Positions 1 through 12,429 of a stretch of 64,000 nucleotides of DNA are shown piece after piece (positions within the stretch are counted from its first letter, which is position 1; the number at the start of each line of letters is the position of its first letter). Under the pieces are notes generated by a model. That model saw nothing but the letters and a program-made list of their open reading frames with translations. It was not told the origin of the DNA and did not search any database. Position numbers and translations under genes: made by a program. Where the stretch lies: contig JACGZH010000006.1 in NCBI GenBank assembly GCA_014706385.1, positions 806,001 to 870,000 of the forward strand, written 5' to 3'. Source of the DNA: Phaffia rhodozyma (Eukaryota > Basidiomycota > Tremellomycetes > Cystofilobasidiales > Mrakiaceae).

Positions 1-1054
1 CTCAGTAGCCATTGAATCGTCAAGACAAACTGATGAAACGCTGGGAACACTTCAAACAGATCCTGTCCCCCTTTCCGCGTCCCCCTGTCTACAACCAAAC
101 CAAACCAAAAAGCACACACACACACATCTTTTGCCGTTTTCATCCTCTTCTGATCGATACAGTCCCGCTTTGTGCCATCATCCGATCGATTGACAAGCCC
201 GTTCCTCTACATCTTTTATCTGCCATCGTTTCCTCTTCCCTTTCTTTCTTTTAATTCCCTCTCTCTCTCTTGCCTGTGGCTTCTTCCCTTTCGGTTCGAA
301 CCTTCATATTTCTTTTTTTCCAATTTCGTCGTTCATCAACCGCCAGCCTGTCGCCTCTTCTCTAGTGCCGTCTCAAACCGGTTGGCCGTGTCCCTTTGAT
401 GATCGAGCTTGGAAATCTGGATCCACCTCTAGAATCTTGAAAAAAGTACACACGCACGCATACACACCCACAACCCTTCCTTCTTCACCTCAACTTCTTT
501 TCTTCCACCTGTTTCCTTTCTTAGCCTCGCTCTTCCTTTCTTTACAAGCTTCCCTGTCTTCCCTGGCTCTCTTCCTCTTCTTTCGTCACCCCTCTCAGCC
601 AAGTGGGCTGTCCTTCGGCTTCTCTTTCACTCTTTCGCTTTCTCTCTATCCTTCGCACACGCACACGCACACACACACACACACACACACAAACATACAC
701 ACGCTTCCTTCTTCTTCTCCTCGCTTTTGCTCCATTTCCTACTGTGCAACCTTCTCCTCTTCCTCCTTGACCATCCACTTCTTTTGGTTGTTGCCTTCTC
801 CTCTTCAATCGCATCTGGCTGATACCCGTTGTAGGGATTCTTACCTGTGATCCTAGTTTGTATATTCCGCATTGCGCTTCCGCCTCTCGTCCTAATCTCG
901 ACTTGAATTTTTCCGTTTCGACCCTACATACAACCTCTTCAGGTTGTTTGGCGAGCAGAACCCCTGTATACCTTTTTGAAATTCTTCTCTTCCTGCCCCA
1001 TCCTGCCCTGCTCCTCTATACCTCGCTGCAGCCCACTACGCTTGCCCTTGCTCG
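1..1054 (+). promoter_or_regulatory. 5' region of the HMG-box gene
   Basis: This stretch has no convincing coding sequence. It is pyrimidine-rich on the + strand, with many CT and TTC runs, which is common in fungal promoters and 5' leaders. A CA dinucleotide repeat lies at 655-690. The short overlapping open frames are low-complexity Ser/Leu/Phe or Thr/His translations of the repeats and are not taken as genes. It presumably holds the promoter and leader of the gene starting at 1055. Confidence 0.5.
655..690. repeat. CA/TG dinucleotide microsatellite
   Basis: A run of CA units, interrupted twice by CG near its left end, lies in the 5' leader region of the HMG-box gene. It is a simple repeat. 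Confidence 0.9.
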
Positions 1055-4000
1055 ATGTCGGATCCAAAACCTAGTCCAACAGCGCCTCCAATACGAGCAG
1101 AGAGCTTTCCGAGACTCTCTGACCGCGGTCAACACTACCCTCATCCCAATCCAGAACAAAGCTCTTCCGCATTGTTCTACGAACCACCCAGCATTCTACT
1201 CCCCTCACAGCCTTCTCCTTATATCACCTCAACAGCCTCCTTCCCATCATCTCCTGGATTGCCCGAGACAGTGTCCACCTTTCCCGTCGCTCCAGCCATC
1301 ACTCCAAGTTCCGATCTGCACCATCATCCCCATCATTATCACCATCAGCAGCCGTTGCCGCCGTTGCCGCCGCCGCGACAGCAACAGCAACAGCAACAGT
1401 CGACCAGCACATCATGGCCTTCATCATCAGATTGGAAACCATCAGCAGCAGCGGCAAAGATGACGATGACGCGTCCTTCGAGTGATCATCTGCAAAACCA
1501 GGTCAATTCGCAATCTAGCGCTTGGTCAGTCTCATCCGGCTTCCCGTCCAGACCCTGGTCATCTTCCTCTTCTTCCACCACTGCCTCGTCCAACTCAGTG
1601 GCCAGCGCGTCAAGTTCGCTGTCTGGCTTGACCCTCGAACTGTCGAACGCGTCGGTCACTGAGAGTCCGTCGTTGGAGAACGGAGTGTTCAAACCGGTCC
1701 CTCAACCAGGGGTATCTGCTCCGAAAAAGACAAATTCCCACACGAAGCCCACCCCAGAAGGCCACGTGCCCAGACCGAGAAACAGTTTCATGTTGTATCG
1801 AATGGACGTCGTCAATAGAGGGTTGATCAAGGAAGAAACCAAGCATCAGAACATCAGTAAGATTGTCGGACTGATGTGGAAAGGAGTAAGTTTTGCATCT
1901 TTCAGACTATCATTTCTAAACGAGACTCAATCCCCAAATGTTTCTCTACATAGCTCTCGGACACTCAGCAGGCACCCTATCGATTGGCTGCCCAAAAAGA
2001 GAAAGACGAGCATAATCGATTGTCAGTTTCTTTCCTTTACCTTTCAACAAATCTTTCCCTACGGCGATCTGACTGTATGCGCCACCCATCTCTGCTTTCA
2101 TTTCTCACCCAATGAAAATAGATACCCTGATTACATCTATCAACCGGCCGGCGCGAAGAAGAAACCTAGCAGGCTTCATCAAGGGAGCAAGGCCAGCAAA
2201 AAGGCGGCTAGTTTGCTTGAGAACTCTTCGAAGAAACTAAAGATCGACAAGGGAAGAGCTGTTGAAGAGAAAAAGGACATAGAGAGATATCTTCAGGTGA
2301 TGGAAGGTTACGATTCCCCGGATGATGAATACTCGACGTGAGTTACTTGTGCTTGATGCCGCGTACCTGGTCAATTCGCTCAACATTTTGATCCGACCTG
2401 CCCTGACCCTCTTTGTTCCTGACGCCGTCTATTCTGTTGCGCTCGTATCCTTCAGAAAACGACCGAGATCGTCCCGTGATTGCCCGTCCTCGCCTATTCG
2501 TCCGAGCGATTCATCTCACCATCATTATGCTTCGTTTGCCCATCAGCCCGAGCACCCTCAACCTTATGCGTTGTCAGATGTTCGTCGTTCGTACAACTCT
2601 CAAAACGACTTGGGACGAGATAGACCAGGAAGAGATCACGGTATCGCTATTGGGTTTGAGCCTCAAAGTCTCGAACCATCCCAATCCCAGCATCAACCCC
2701 AGCAGCAATACCCAAATACTCATGACTCTCATCCTTCCCATCATCTCACCTCACCTTCTTCACAACCACCACCGCCACCACCACCTCCCCATCAACTCTA
2801 TGCGTATATGCCCTACGATGCTTACGCCATGCCTCAACTCCCTACGGCACATGACAATCCACCTATTCATCCCCATTATCCGAATCGAGATCATTCACAC
2901 CGACCTCAGTCGGCAAATTATCACGATTTTGATCAGTCGAATCCTAGGTACTGCCAACCACATCAACCGGCTTACCGATCCATACAGACCTGGTATCCTT
3001 CATCGACATATCCGAACTCATCTGACCATCACTCCCTCGTAGATGCCCACACCCCCATCGACAGTCGATTAGAGAATCTCAGGCACCAAACTGGTCCATC
3101 GAATCGGTCTGGCGCGAACCAACAATTTCTTCCGACGTCCGATCCATCGCCCATCACACCCGGTTTTTCGTCCTCTCTTCTCGAAGTTGGAGACGGAAAA
3201 GGAAAAAAGAGCTTGACAGGTTGGAAGAGCCTACCAGGCGTGGGCATGGCTGAGAGCGAAAGAGATGGCAATAACAGTCTTGGGTTTTCTCGAGGACTGA
3301 ACCCGAGAGTCAACTATGGACGTAATCCTGGGACGCTCTCAGCACAAGGCTCAGGTTCGGGTCCGACATCAGCCTCTAGACCGTCGTTCCTGATGGGCCC
3401 ACATGGGGAAACTGAGACACCTAGGACAAAGACGTTCATAAATTCAATCATCGCGAGGTCGCCGGTCGAAGTAGAAAATCTGACAAAGAACGAACCGCCA
3501 ATGGTGGAAGATCTATCTGAATCGCATTCTACCGGAGAAGCTGAAGACCATGATGCAGAGAGGGAGAGGCAGAGCCTATCGTCAGCTCTTAACCAGTCAA
3601 GGCAACTCTTCGCCTCCGTTCCTCTCGTTCCCCCATTCAACAAAGTAGACCGACCTGCGATCTCGTCTTCAGTGATACCATCCTCGACATCCGGTCCTTC
3701 TGATGCCGCGTTCGATGGAAAAAATGAGAAGAACTGGCACATAAATGAACAAGAACTATTCGTTGCGCAGAGACCTGCGGGTGAGATGATAAGTTCTTCA
3801 GTCCCACCCTACAATCACACCCGGCCAGCCGGTCCCCGCCCGCTGCATTACTCTCCAAATGATCAGGCCCTCAGTCCGAGTGTGACACCAAATCCCAATA
3901 CCTATCCCGACCACCGCCCAGCATCTCATGGAGCGGAATCTCCATTTGGTCGAGGCTCTCTCAATCTAGAGAGCCGGAAGAAAGGAAGACCAACGTCGCT

Positions 4001-4283
4001 TCAACTGGGGTCATCTACTGGTCATCGGCCATCCAGGCCGTCCTCTGAGTTTTTTTACGGACCGCCGCCTCCCTCGGAAGAGATTCCGCAAGTGGGACAA
4101 CAATCAACTTACCAATCGTTCGGTTCCCATCACGATGGGTCTATCGAGGTGCCGGCTGGATCCAGGCCTGCCAGGACCAGGGAACTCAGATCGGGAGAGA
4201 CGACGCCAACGCAGAATTCGTATGAGGGGACCATGGCTGTTGGCACGGGACCGTACGAAATGGATCAACCATGGATGTTTTAG
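1055..4283 (+). CDS. HMG-box transcription factor (MATA_HMG type)
   Basis: A sequence-specific DNA-binding regulator with one HMG box. Exons: 1055-1885, 1954-2021, 2122-2337, 2456-4283 (980 aa). The box (about residues 236-310) starts with PRPRNSFMLYR and is assembled across the first two introns. Splicing gives the expected core APYRLAAQKEKDEH and the typical end RLYPDYIYQP, which supports both introns. A Lys/Arg-rich segment follows and may be a nuclear signal. The rest is low complexity: Pro/Ser/His-rich, with poly-Gln near residue 110 and poly-Pro near residue 475, as in fungal Ste11/Prf1/Rfg1-type regulators. The family suggests a role in mating, morphology or stress, but no mating-type genes are visible next to it, so this is probably not a MAT locus. 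The start is the first ATG in frame with the box. The exact target is unknown. Confidence 0.85.
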
Positions 4284-5208
4284 AGAACGCTGCGCCCTTC
4301 TCGGCATCATCGCTTTTCTCCGATCTGACTTGGTTTTACGTGTTAGATCTTTCTTCTATAGATTCTTCTGTCCATCTACTTTTTTGTTCTCTTGTCTTGA
4401 CTCTTAATTTTCTTCGTCGATATATCACTTTTCATCTTCTGGGCCCAGTATTGCCTTTAGTTTCAAGTTTTATATTTAAATTATCCATGTTATCATTCTT
4501 CCCGTTTTATCCCTTACAGCTGTATCAGTTTCGCTTTCTCTGCTCTCCTTGGGCCCTTCCTGCATTCGTTAATCCTGCTTTGCAACGCTTTGTTCTCTCC
4601 AAACCCTCTATACGATACCACTTCTCCTTTTTCTATCTTTCTTTACAATTTTCTATGGCCTTGCCATCGTATCTCTCACTCTTGTCAATGTCTCATCTAC
4701 ATCGGATATGCTTTTTTTCCTACTGTCCTCTCGCCCTTTCGAAAGGAAGACTCGTTGTCTTTTCAATGATTTTGATGTATATATCTTTCAAGCCATAAAC
4801 TTGGGCGTTCCGCAATGCTTATGTCGTCCGGTTTAGTTCAACTAAACTACCCCCTTTTGTGTTCAGATTATCTTTGATTGTTGAAATGCAGGAAGTGCAA
4901 TGATCCTCCTTGACGATCTCATCCCTTCGCGGATCGCTTCTCCTCGCAGATCATAAGCTATCACGGATAACAGCTTGATGAGAAAATATCGAGGAGGGTA
5001 ATATTATATTTGTCGTGGCGTTCTGGAAAACTCTCCCTCCGAGAGGGCCGAGATGGTAGTAACCGCCTCGTCATCGGCTCAAACCCGGCTGAGACTGAGA
5101 CATAAATCTGAACATCACTTACAATCTCTGATCAAAGTCACTACAACCACGTTACCTCTCACCCGGCCAACACACACATCCACAGATTCACATATACACA
5201 CAATATCC
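4284..5208. other. Intergenic: 3' flank of HMG gene and scramblase promoter
   Basis: The stretch is T-rich after the HMG stop codon, as expected for a 3' UTR. An open frame at 4271-4798 (+) reads as Phe/Leu/Ser-rich translation of this T-rich DNA with no start context or homology, so it is not called. No RNA gene was seen. Confidence 0.5.
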
Positions 5209-7251
5209 ATGATCACACGTCTTATCCCTAACACTGTTACTCTATTGAATGCTCATCGAATCGCTCCATTTGGCTTGGCTAGCACAAGTCTGCTACGCCC
5301 GTTGAGCATGACCCCTGCGCTCCCTCGTCGATCTCCCTCTACACAAGGTCCTCGCAACGCAATCAATATCAATCGTCGACCGGAATACCGTCCCTCTGGG
5401 TCGCCCTCTTACGACACCAATGCACAATTCAATGAGGAACACCAACATGGTCATAGTGCTCAGCCAGAATACACACAGCTGCCTGGAGCGTGGAACGTCA
5501 CGGTGGAAGTACCAGAGGATGCGGAGGGTGTGTTGAAGAGGACACACGGAGCAAGTTTACTTTTGGAACAGCCTGCTCTTGTCGTCACTCGGTAAGCAAA
5601 AACACCCTGGTCAGATTTGTGGGTATGCTGTGGTTGAGTTGAACTCATGATGCTGCTTTGGGACTTGAACTTATAGACAAATCGAAATGCTGAATCTGTT
5701 TGCAGGGTTCGAGCAAGCCAATCGATATCAAATCACTAACCCAGAGGGACTTCCCGTCGGATTGTGTGTTTCCCTGGAATCTTTTCTTTGTACGGTCACT
5801 TATCAGAATTTCAGCTGACGGTGTAAATCCTGCGCTTTCTCGATTCATGTTGTGATCTATAGTATCGCAGAGGAAGACTCAGGCTTCATGGGTACCATCA
5901 CCCGACAACTCTTTAGAACCCATCGCCCTTTCCGATCCGTTATCATGGACGTAGAGGGAAATCCTATCCTCTGGGTACGTCCGGGTTTCAGACCGCGTAT
6001 TGTGTCTCATAAAAATCTGATAGAATCCCTTTCTCTGTAGGTTCGAAGACCCTTTCAGTTCATCAATTCAAAAATATACGTTCATTCTCATGAAGGTCCT
6101 GATTCTCCACTCGTAGGTGAAGCTCAACAGTACGTTTCTTTGTCCCTCATCAGTGTGGTCGTACAAATAGACGATTTATCAGAGTTTCTCTAGGTTAACC
6201 TCCCCTATCCTGATGATCACGATCATGTTTGTTTACTTGAAATTCTCGATGGAATTAACAAACATAGGGCTTGGCATCTTTGGCGAAGGAAATACAATCT
6301 ATTCCTTTCCAGATTCCGTTCTGGTTCTCAAGAATTTGATCAATTTGCCGAGATCGACGAGGGGCTCTGGGCATGGTCATTCCTTGTCTCCGATCGGTCT
6401 TCTGTCCGAGGATCAATCGGGCGTGAATTTGGCGGGTTCGGAAGAGAGATCTTCACAGACACCGGTCGATATGTCATCCGTTTCGATGCAGTCCAAGAAG
6501 GTGTACCCGATGGGCAGAAAGAGGGTGAATTAAGGGTGTTACCTCCAAAGGCGGAAAGTGACAAGGGGTTGACACTAGATGAACGAGCGATCATGTTGGC
6601 TACTGCAATCTCTAGTCAGTCTCGACATTTCTCACATCTTCTCTTTATCACAGCTTGAATCTGACATCAATTCTCTCCCTGAATACCCGATTTAAATAAA
6701 TAAAAAAACATTTAAAGTTGATTTTGACTATTTCTCAAGGCAGTATGTCCGAAACAATCGCTCTCACTTCATACTCTCGCGTGTGTCCACTAAGACAAAC
6801 GATCTCTGGTACACTCCTCTTTACTTTCAGCTCTGGTCAAGGGGGAATGGGGTTCCCCTTCCTCTTCATGGGTGGAGGTGGTCATGGTGCCGACCTAGAG
6901 AATCAATCCGGTCAACCTGACCAACGACCTGTACTCGATGACGAAGCTAACCTGTCTCCTGGAATGGGTACGATGGCCGGCGCTGCCGGAGTAGCCGATG
7001 ACATGGCAAGTGCTCGTCAGCCATCTGATTACCCTGCTCCAACATCAACACCTAGTCAACCTGATCTTCCAACATCCACAAGGGGACAAGCAGACGACCT
7101 CCCTTGGTGGGAAAAAGAAAACTCCTCGAATGGCGACCAGGGCATGTTCGGGCAGGAGACTGGATGGGGTCAAAGCTCAGAGGAAGAAGAGGTTTGGGGA
7201 GAAACCTTCGAGGACGATGGTGGCATTGGAGATGGGGAGTCATTCTTCTGA
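5209..7251 (+). CDS. AIM25: Phospholipid scramblase family protein, mitochondrial type
   Basis: Scramblase-fold protein related to yeast Aim25 and animal PLSCR3, which act in mitochondria; lipid scrambling by the fungal members is not firmly shown. Exons: 5209-5591, 5677-5763, 5863-5974, 6041-6129, 6268-6614, 6718-6742, 6831-7251 (487 aa). The N-terminus is Arg/Ser-rich without acid residues, as in a mitochondrial presequence. The core includes LLEQPALVVTRQIEMLN, FIAEEDSGF, RQLFRTHRPF and an aromatic block QAWHLWRRKYNLF. The 25-nt exon 6 encodes DFDYFSR and joins in phase to HSGQGGMGFPF, which matches the family's usual C-terminal core. The tail after about residue 360 is acidic, Gly- and Pro-rich and disordered. 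The start is the Met just before the presequence; the frame is also open further upstream. Confidence 0.88.
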
Positions 7252-8074
7252 AAAAAATGAACCCAATGTCGTTGGAACTATCGTAGTGATGACATTCTAT
7301 ACATCCCACATAACATTATATGACACAGGAGGAGCGATGTCGCTTAGCAATTACAAAATGACGGAAAGGCAGAAAGATGAATGTACAAGAACACAAAGAG
7401 CGGCTAAGATATATCACTAGGATCAGAGGATTTGATGTAACGTAGGTCGGGACACACAGCTTATGGCGCCTGCCGTATTCATTGGCTTGATTATTCTCTC
7501 GTGAGCCGAACTGACGAACCCCGCTCCTTTCTCAAGTTTGCCCTTATTACTAAAATCCGAGTCAGTCGATGGACGAAACTTTTGAAAAATCTCGCTGAAG
7601 TTTCGAAGTAGATCATGAGAATCTGTGATGGCCTAGAGGAGGAAGGAAGCAGGGCCGAAACGATATATGATTGCGTGAGAAATCGTAGATTCATGCGTCG
7701 GTGTATATATGGCTAAGCGCACCTTTTGTTCTGCCTGTATAGCATTCATCTTCTTTTTCGTCGAAGCAAAATGCTTTTTTTTTTCTTTTCGTACGTATGC
7801 GACTCGTTTGTTTACTCGATTGTTCGAAGAGGGCCGACGAATTATTTATTTGAGTATCGAGTAGACACAGATACACATGAGCTTCTTGAGTGTCTCATCA
7901 TATCAGGACAGGGGAAATTGTAGGCTTACAGCTGTTTAGGTCATCGTCGGCTAATCCTAAAACTTCGGGAACTAGCTGACGAGTGCATCTCTCGTAAGCT
8001 GAGCATAAAGTTTGAGACGCAAGCTGTGATTTGAAACAGACGCGGATAAATCAGCCGAGACAAGAAATGAAATC
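7252..8074. other. Convergent 3' flanks
   Basis: This region lies between the scramblase stop codon and the putative stop codon of the minus-strand gene ending at 8075. I saw no conserved reading frame, tRNA or repeat in it. Confidence 0.4.
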
Positions 8075-9197
8075 CTAGTCAATGACCTGTTTCGACGTTT
8101 CATTATTCGCCTCACTTGCCCTTGAAACGACTTACTTCCCGCTGAGCTCCGAGACTCGAGTAGATAGACACGTCTAGTTGCGTCGGGGCCAAGGTCATTC
8201 TTAGGCAATCCATCCTTTCAGCCCTAGTCATGAAAACGAGAGAATGCTTAGGCTGGCAAATAACTAGAGGCTGAATTGAGAAGACATTTTCAAGAAAAGT
8301 ACTCACATCTGGGCATCCATCTTCTCCCATTGACTCAAAACGGACTGGCGAGCATTTATGATAGGCGCGACGACCTTCTACAGATGCCATATTTTCCAAA
8401 TTCGATCAGTGAATGATTCGGACACAATGCATCACCAGCTATGAGACGTAAGGATGAGCGAACAGTAGTATAACTATCACGAAGCACCGCGGACTTGTTG
8501 GCTCGACGAGCACGGAATTCTTCAGACAATCTGACAAGATCAATCTGGCTAGCGACCAGGGATCGATAAACGGAAGGAACAAAGTGTCAGTTTTCACGAT
8601 CATAGAGTGCTCATCAGAATTACCAAGATGAGCCCGGGCTTCTCATTCAACGATGATTTCGCATATAGAGACTTCATAATGATACAGCTTACCTGCCGGC
8701 GACTCCCTCTGAAATTTCCCCTGTGTGTCCCTGTTCTTCGTCAGTCTCCATCTGTTTATCACTCTCGTCAAAAGAGTCTGGCTCTTCGACGACAGCGTCC
8801 TCTCTCCTCTTTCTCTTTCTCTTTTCGAATGTATTTTTTTTCCGGTGATCGACACTCTCTGTCTCAATGTCCTCTTCAAAGATCAGAGACTTGAATGAAT
8901 CTTTCTCAGCGGTCTTCCGACTTGGTGTTTTTCGGGTTGGCTTTGAAGACGTGCCGACAGATGATGTTCTCCCGACATAGGACTTGAAACCTGAAACAAA
9001 TCACATTAAGAAAAGCGTCCTGATCAGGCGTGGGCACTAACAAGTTAAGGTGTGACCAGACGGTCTGAAGGATATTAGGACGAACTGTTGCTCATGGTTG
9101 AGGTCTGAATTAACAGAAATAGAGGGCAGATGGGTAACAGAGAAGCAAAGAGCAGACAAACTTGTCAGAGTACGGGTTGAGTTGACAGGAATGGTTC
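8075..9197 (-). CDS. Unrecognised multi-exon protein (5' end unresolved)
   Basis: I do not recognise the product. Seven exons join in consistent phase with good splice sites: 9197-9162, 9104-9042, 8990-8693, 8548-8436, 8377-8307, 8252-8136 and a 12-nt last exon 8086-8075 (about 236 codons). Splicing gives protein-like segments such as NHEQQFVLISFRPSGHTLTC, then a Lys/Arg- and Asp/Glu-rich stretch with a likely nuclear signal (KRKRKRRED), then SQIDLVRLSEEFRARRANKS and a C-terminal part with four Cys, ending AQREVID. The first exon is not found; a Met around 9265-9280 is possible but does not join cleanly. The gene starts about 100-150 bp after the MTU1 stop codon on the same strand. A nuclear role is only a guess from the basic stretch. 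Confidence 0.5.
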
Positions 9198-9362
9198 CTG
9201 GCACAAAACGAGCCACTCAACCTGTCAGTCACAAAGGATCAATTGTTTCAGGGCGAACCGGACCAAAGAACATCTAGCAGTCATTCTTCTTTGTGTCAGA
9301 CTGTGAGAAGACCAAAGAGATCGCCTGGATATATGCCGCGCATGTTATAGATGTCATTATAG

Positions 9363-11578
9363 CTATGATGTAGAATTCCATTCCCACTGTTTTTCTAGGA
9401 CGATACCACCTCCTAAACACCAGTCATCAATCCAGGCAACGCAAACTTGACCAGGCGTCAGGCAATCAGAGTGCTCATTAAGAAATGTCACATCGCAGAC
9501 GCCCGGATCATTCAGTCTGATCATCTCAATTTTATCGTACAGTATGATTTGAACGATCCAGTCAAGATTATCAACGGATGAATGACGACAAGTAAGGTAC
9601 ATGCGTCTCAGTTTCCACGGTCAAGAGCAAACAGTCATATATTGAGAACATAGACTTTACTCACGAACGACGGATGGACGCTGGAAAAGCCGATTTTCGA
9701 TTTGATGATCTTATTTTAATCTGACAGATCAAACCTTCAGGAGAGTCAATTGAGGGTGGGGGATGATCCTGCCAAATCCAGCTCCATCGATGAGTCTGAA
9801 ACGTATTAGACATCAGAGCGGGATGTTCTCTGACGAACGGCGGATTTTTTTTTGAAAATGAGTCGATGTTGTAAGAAGAGTCAACAAATATTGACAGATA
9901 CTGCGATTAGTGAGAAGCTCTCGTCTCAGATCAAATGAAGGAGAAGATACATACTGTCCAAGAACGACTCGTAGCGAGTTGTCAGACACATTCTTACTTG
10001 CTACATACCAACGTTCGTCCTGCTTGCAGCCCTCAAATCTGTACCGTTGCCCAATAGAATATCTCCATAAACCTGGATGAGTGCCAACTTGTACACCTGA
10101 CTCGGTCAAGATCGGACCAGGATTCGGATCGATGTATTCGGCTTGTGAGAAAAGATAGTGAATGTTTTTGTCAGTCTGATGAATAAAAAAAGAACGGAAG
10201 AAGCAGGTCCATGATGAGAGTAGTTTCTTTTGATACTTACATAAAAATTGAGAGAAGGAATTTCGATTTTGATTGTGGTTTTCCACGAAACAGATACCCA
10301 TGCTCTCCTTTTTGCCCGCTGTAGGCAGATCAAACTGCCGAGCTAGCTCCTTGACCTTTGTCTTTGTAAGATGACCAATCGGAAATATTGACTGTTACAA
10401 TTATGTCCCACGCTTTTCTTCGCAATCAGCACTCAGGGTAACCAAATGAGGGGAGGAGACCCGAAAGGGAAGAATGTTGCGTACTCTTGCCACTTGTTGT
10501 TCGTGAAGGGAAGAAAGGAAATAAGTTTGATCCTTATTTGAGTCAACAGATCTCAGCAGTCGGTGACGTCCATCTGCAGTTTTGTCTACCTGCGCGTAGT
10601 GTCCTAATATCATTGCATATATAAGATCAATAGTGTGTAAGTTGATATAGAGAAGGATTTGGATATTGGATTCAAAAGCAAGATGTAGTGTGACGAACCT
10701 GTAGCCAGGTACGCTGTTGGATCAACTAGCGCTCGGCTCATCAATGCCCCAAACTTAATTTCCCTGATAAGTAAAGAAGTTCGAAGTTCGTTTTAATGGA
10801 TCAATATCGACTTGAGGCGATTTAATCTTTGAAACGTTTCTTGACCAACCTATTGCACGATATATCAGGATTGGGTGTTAATCCGCCTGCCCATTCGGAA
10901 ATGGCAGGCTCAAAAACCTGGGTCCAATATTCTTTTGAAAGATCGACCTGGAGGAAGCCAGACAGCCAGGTCAGCGCACAGGGAGCTAAGCCAACGCGTC
11001 CGCCTATCTTGTAGTGTTAAGTTGTACTTACCATACGAACGGAAACACCAACATGTCTACATACTCTTTGGACATCCTCCCAGTCTTTTTCCCATTCACA
11101 ACCTCGAAGTCGATCTGAAGATTCCTGTGACCAGTTGCGCATGAAGACTGCCGAAAGAGAAAGATCCTGTAAGTATAACAAAAACATACTTGATTAACAT
11201 TTCTTACGCAACAGATGAAGAAAAGACCGGCAGAACCGTACCTGCTCAGATAGAAGTTGGAGAGAAACTGATGAATCCACACCACCAGACATGGCCATAA
11301 CCACTTACGGCACCAGCCAAAACAATTGATATATACTTTTAGGTTAACCCAAAAAGATTATTCAGGAAAAAAAAGTTGTAGAGATAGCTGCCATTTCTCA
11401 TTGACTTCATACCTTTGTCTCCGGGCTTCAGTCTGGCATCCATCGGAGGTATAGGACGCGATGCATACTTTCGAAATATCCACTTATGGGGTGTATGTCG
11501 TCGGAGATTCAATGAGCAGAAGACCGATATTACAGGTAATCGAGCATGGTTGACCTGCTCAAACAAGTCCGACAACAC
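9363..11578 (-). CDS. MTU1: Mitochondrial tRNA-specific 2-thiouridylase
   Basis: Homologue of bacterial MnmA and yeast Slm3/Mtu1, which thiolates U34 of mitochondrial tRNAs for Lys, Gln and Glu using sulfur from the Nfs1 relay and ATP. Exons on the minus strand: 11578-11413, 11303-11242, 11166-11032, 10947-10850, 10763-10699, 10603-10485, 10391-10241, 10141-9955, 9829-9665, 9516-9363 (433 aa). Signatures: the PP-loop [19 protein letters not shown] with the first catalytic Cys, [14 protein letters not shown] with the second Cys, TGHYAQ-downstream [16 protein letters not shown], and C-terminal LTPGQV and CLGGG. The basic 55-residue N-terminus before the PP-loop fits a mitochondrial presequence. 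All ten exons join in phase; the last acceptor (9516) is the least certain. Confidence 0.93.
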
Positions 11579-11900
11579 ATGAACTAGTCATCAGAAAAGC
11601 CAAACCAATACAGTCAAACGAACATACTCACAAACATGAGTCAGCGTCGGACGAATACAGCAGATGAAGATCAAGGCTAGCGGATTAAGAATATATAAGT
11701 AAGCCTGTAATCTGGATAATGGAATGACTGAAGTCGGCTGTGCAACAGATAATACGTGGGATCGCCAAACTGCAAGTATTGTCAGAAACTAGGATTAGGT
11801 AACATATACACGCCAGTTACCATGCTCACATTCCATGATTCATCATGCCTTCCATTTCGTTATGCTCCTTTTCTTCATCCTATGCGCTGGATAATTATTC

Positions 11901-12429
11901 TCATCTCTGTTTCTCCTGACTAGTGATACGCTCAGTGATCTGTTGCTTGATAAATTTGGCTCGTTGTTGTTGTTCTTGATGATCTTCTGGTTGATAATCC
12001 TGTCGTTTAGTAATCGAGTGGCAACTTGGTTGCCACTTCATCGTAGCTCGAACGCATGAAAGGATCGCTTGCGCGCTCCTTCAGATATGGTTCTCCAAGT
12101 TAGGATCCCTGTTGACCACTGTGCTATACAATCGTGGTTCATCCTCTTTCCCCTTGCCTGGAAGTCTAAATCTCCGCGCCTTGAACATCCCTAGTCAACT
12201 CCAGTAACCCTTCGTAAGCTTGTGAACCCCGACCCTTTACAAGTATAGCACAGCCCTTTCGGTCTCGCCAAGCCATCATTTCTTTCGAAGAACCCCTAGA
12301 AACACCTTGCTGAAAGCTATTTCGACATCTCGACAGGCGAGAGAAGCCCTCAGAATACTCGGATAAACTCTGTTTTAAAAAGTTTTCACCTACCTCATCA
12401 GGACTCGTTATATCAATGTACGGGAGAGT
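11901..12429 (-). CDS. Small spliced gene of unknown function (5' exon missing)
   Basis: I do not recognise the product. Four segments join in phase 0: 12429-12394, 12309-12241, 12078-12037 and 11999-11901, together about 81 codons ending in TGA. They read TLPYIDITSPDE, QGVSRGSSKEMMAWRDRKGC..., ERASDPFMRSSYDE, and a Gln/Lys-rich end with AKFIKQQITERITSQ. Support: donors GTAGGT and GTAAAG, acceptors TTTCAG and GACAG, and branch-like CTAAC and CTAAA before the last two acceptors. The third intron would be only 37 nt. A short Met-initiated hydrophobic frame (12495-12430) lies directly upstream in the same frame but ends in TAG. The gene would be transcribed divergently from the G-gamma gene. It could also be a decayed gene. 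Confidence 0.42.

Noticed and set aside
290..302. GGTTCGAACC resembling a tRNA B box
   Set aside because: No A box, acceptor stem or cloverleaf can be formed with the CT-rich flanks.
4271..4798. 175-codon + frame after the HMG gene
   Set aside because: Phe/Leu/Ser-rich translation of a T-rich 3' UTR; starts inside the end of the HMG coding region.
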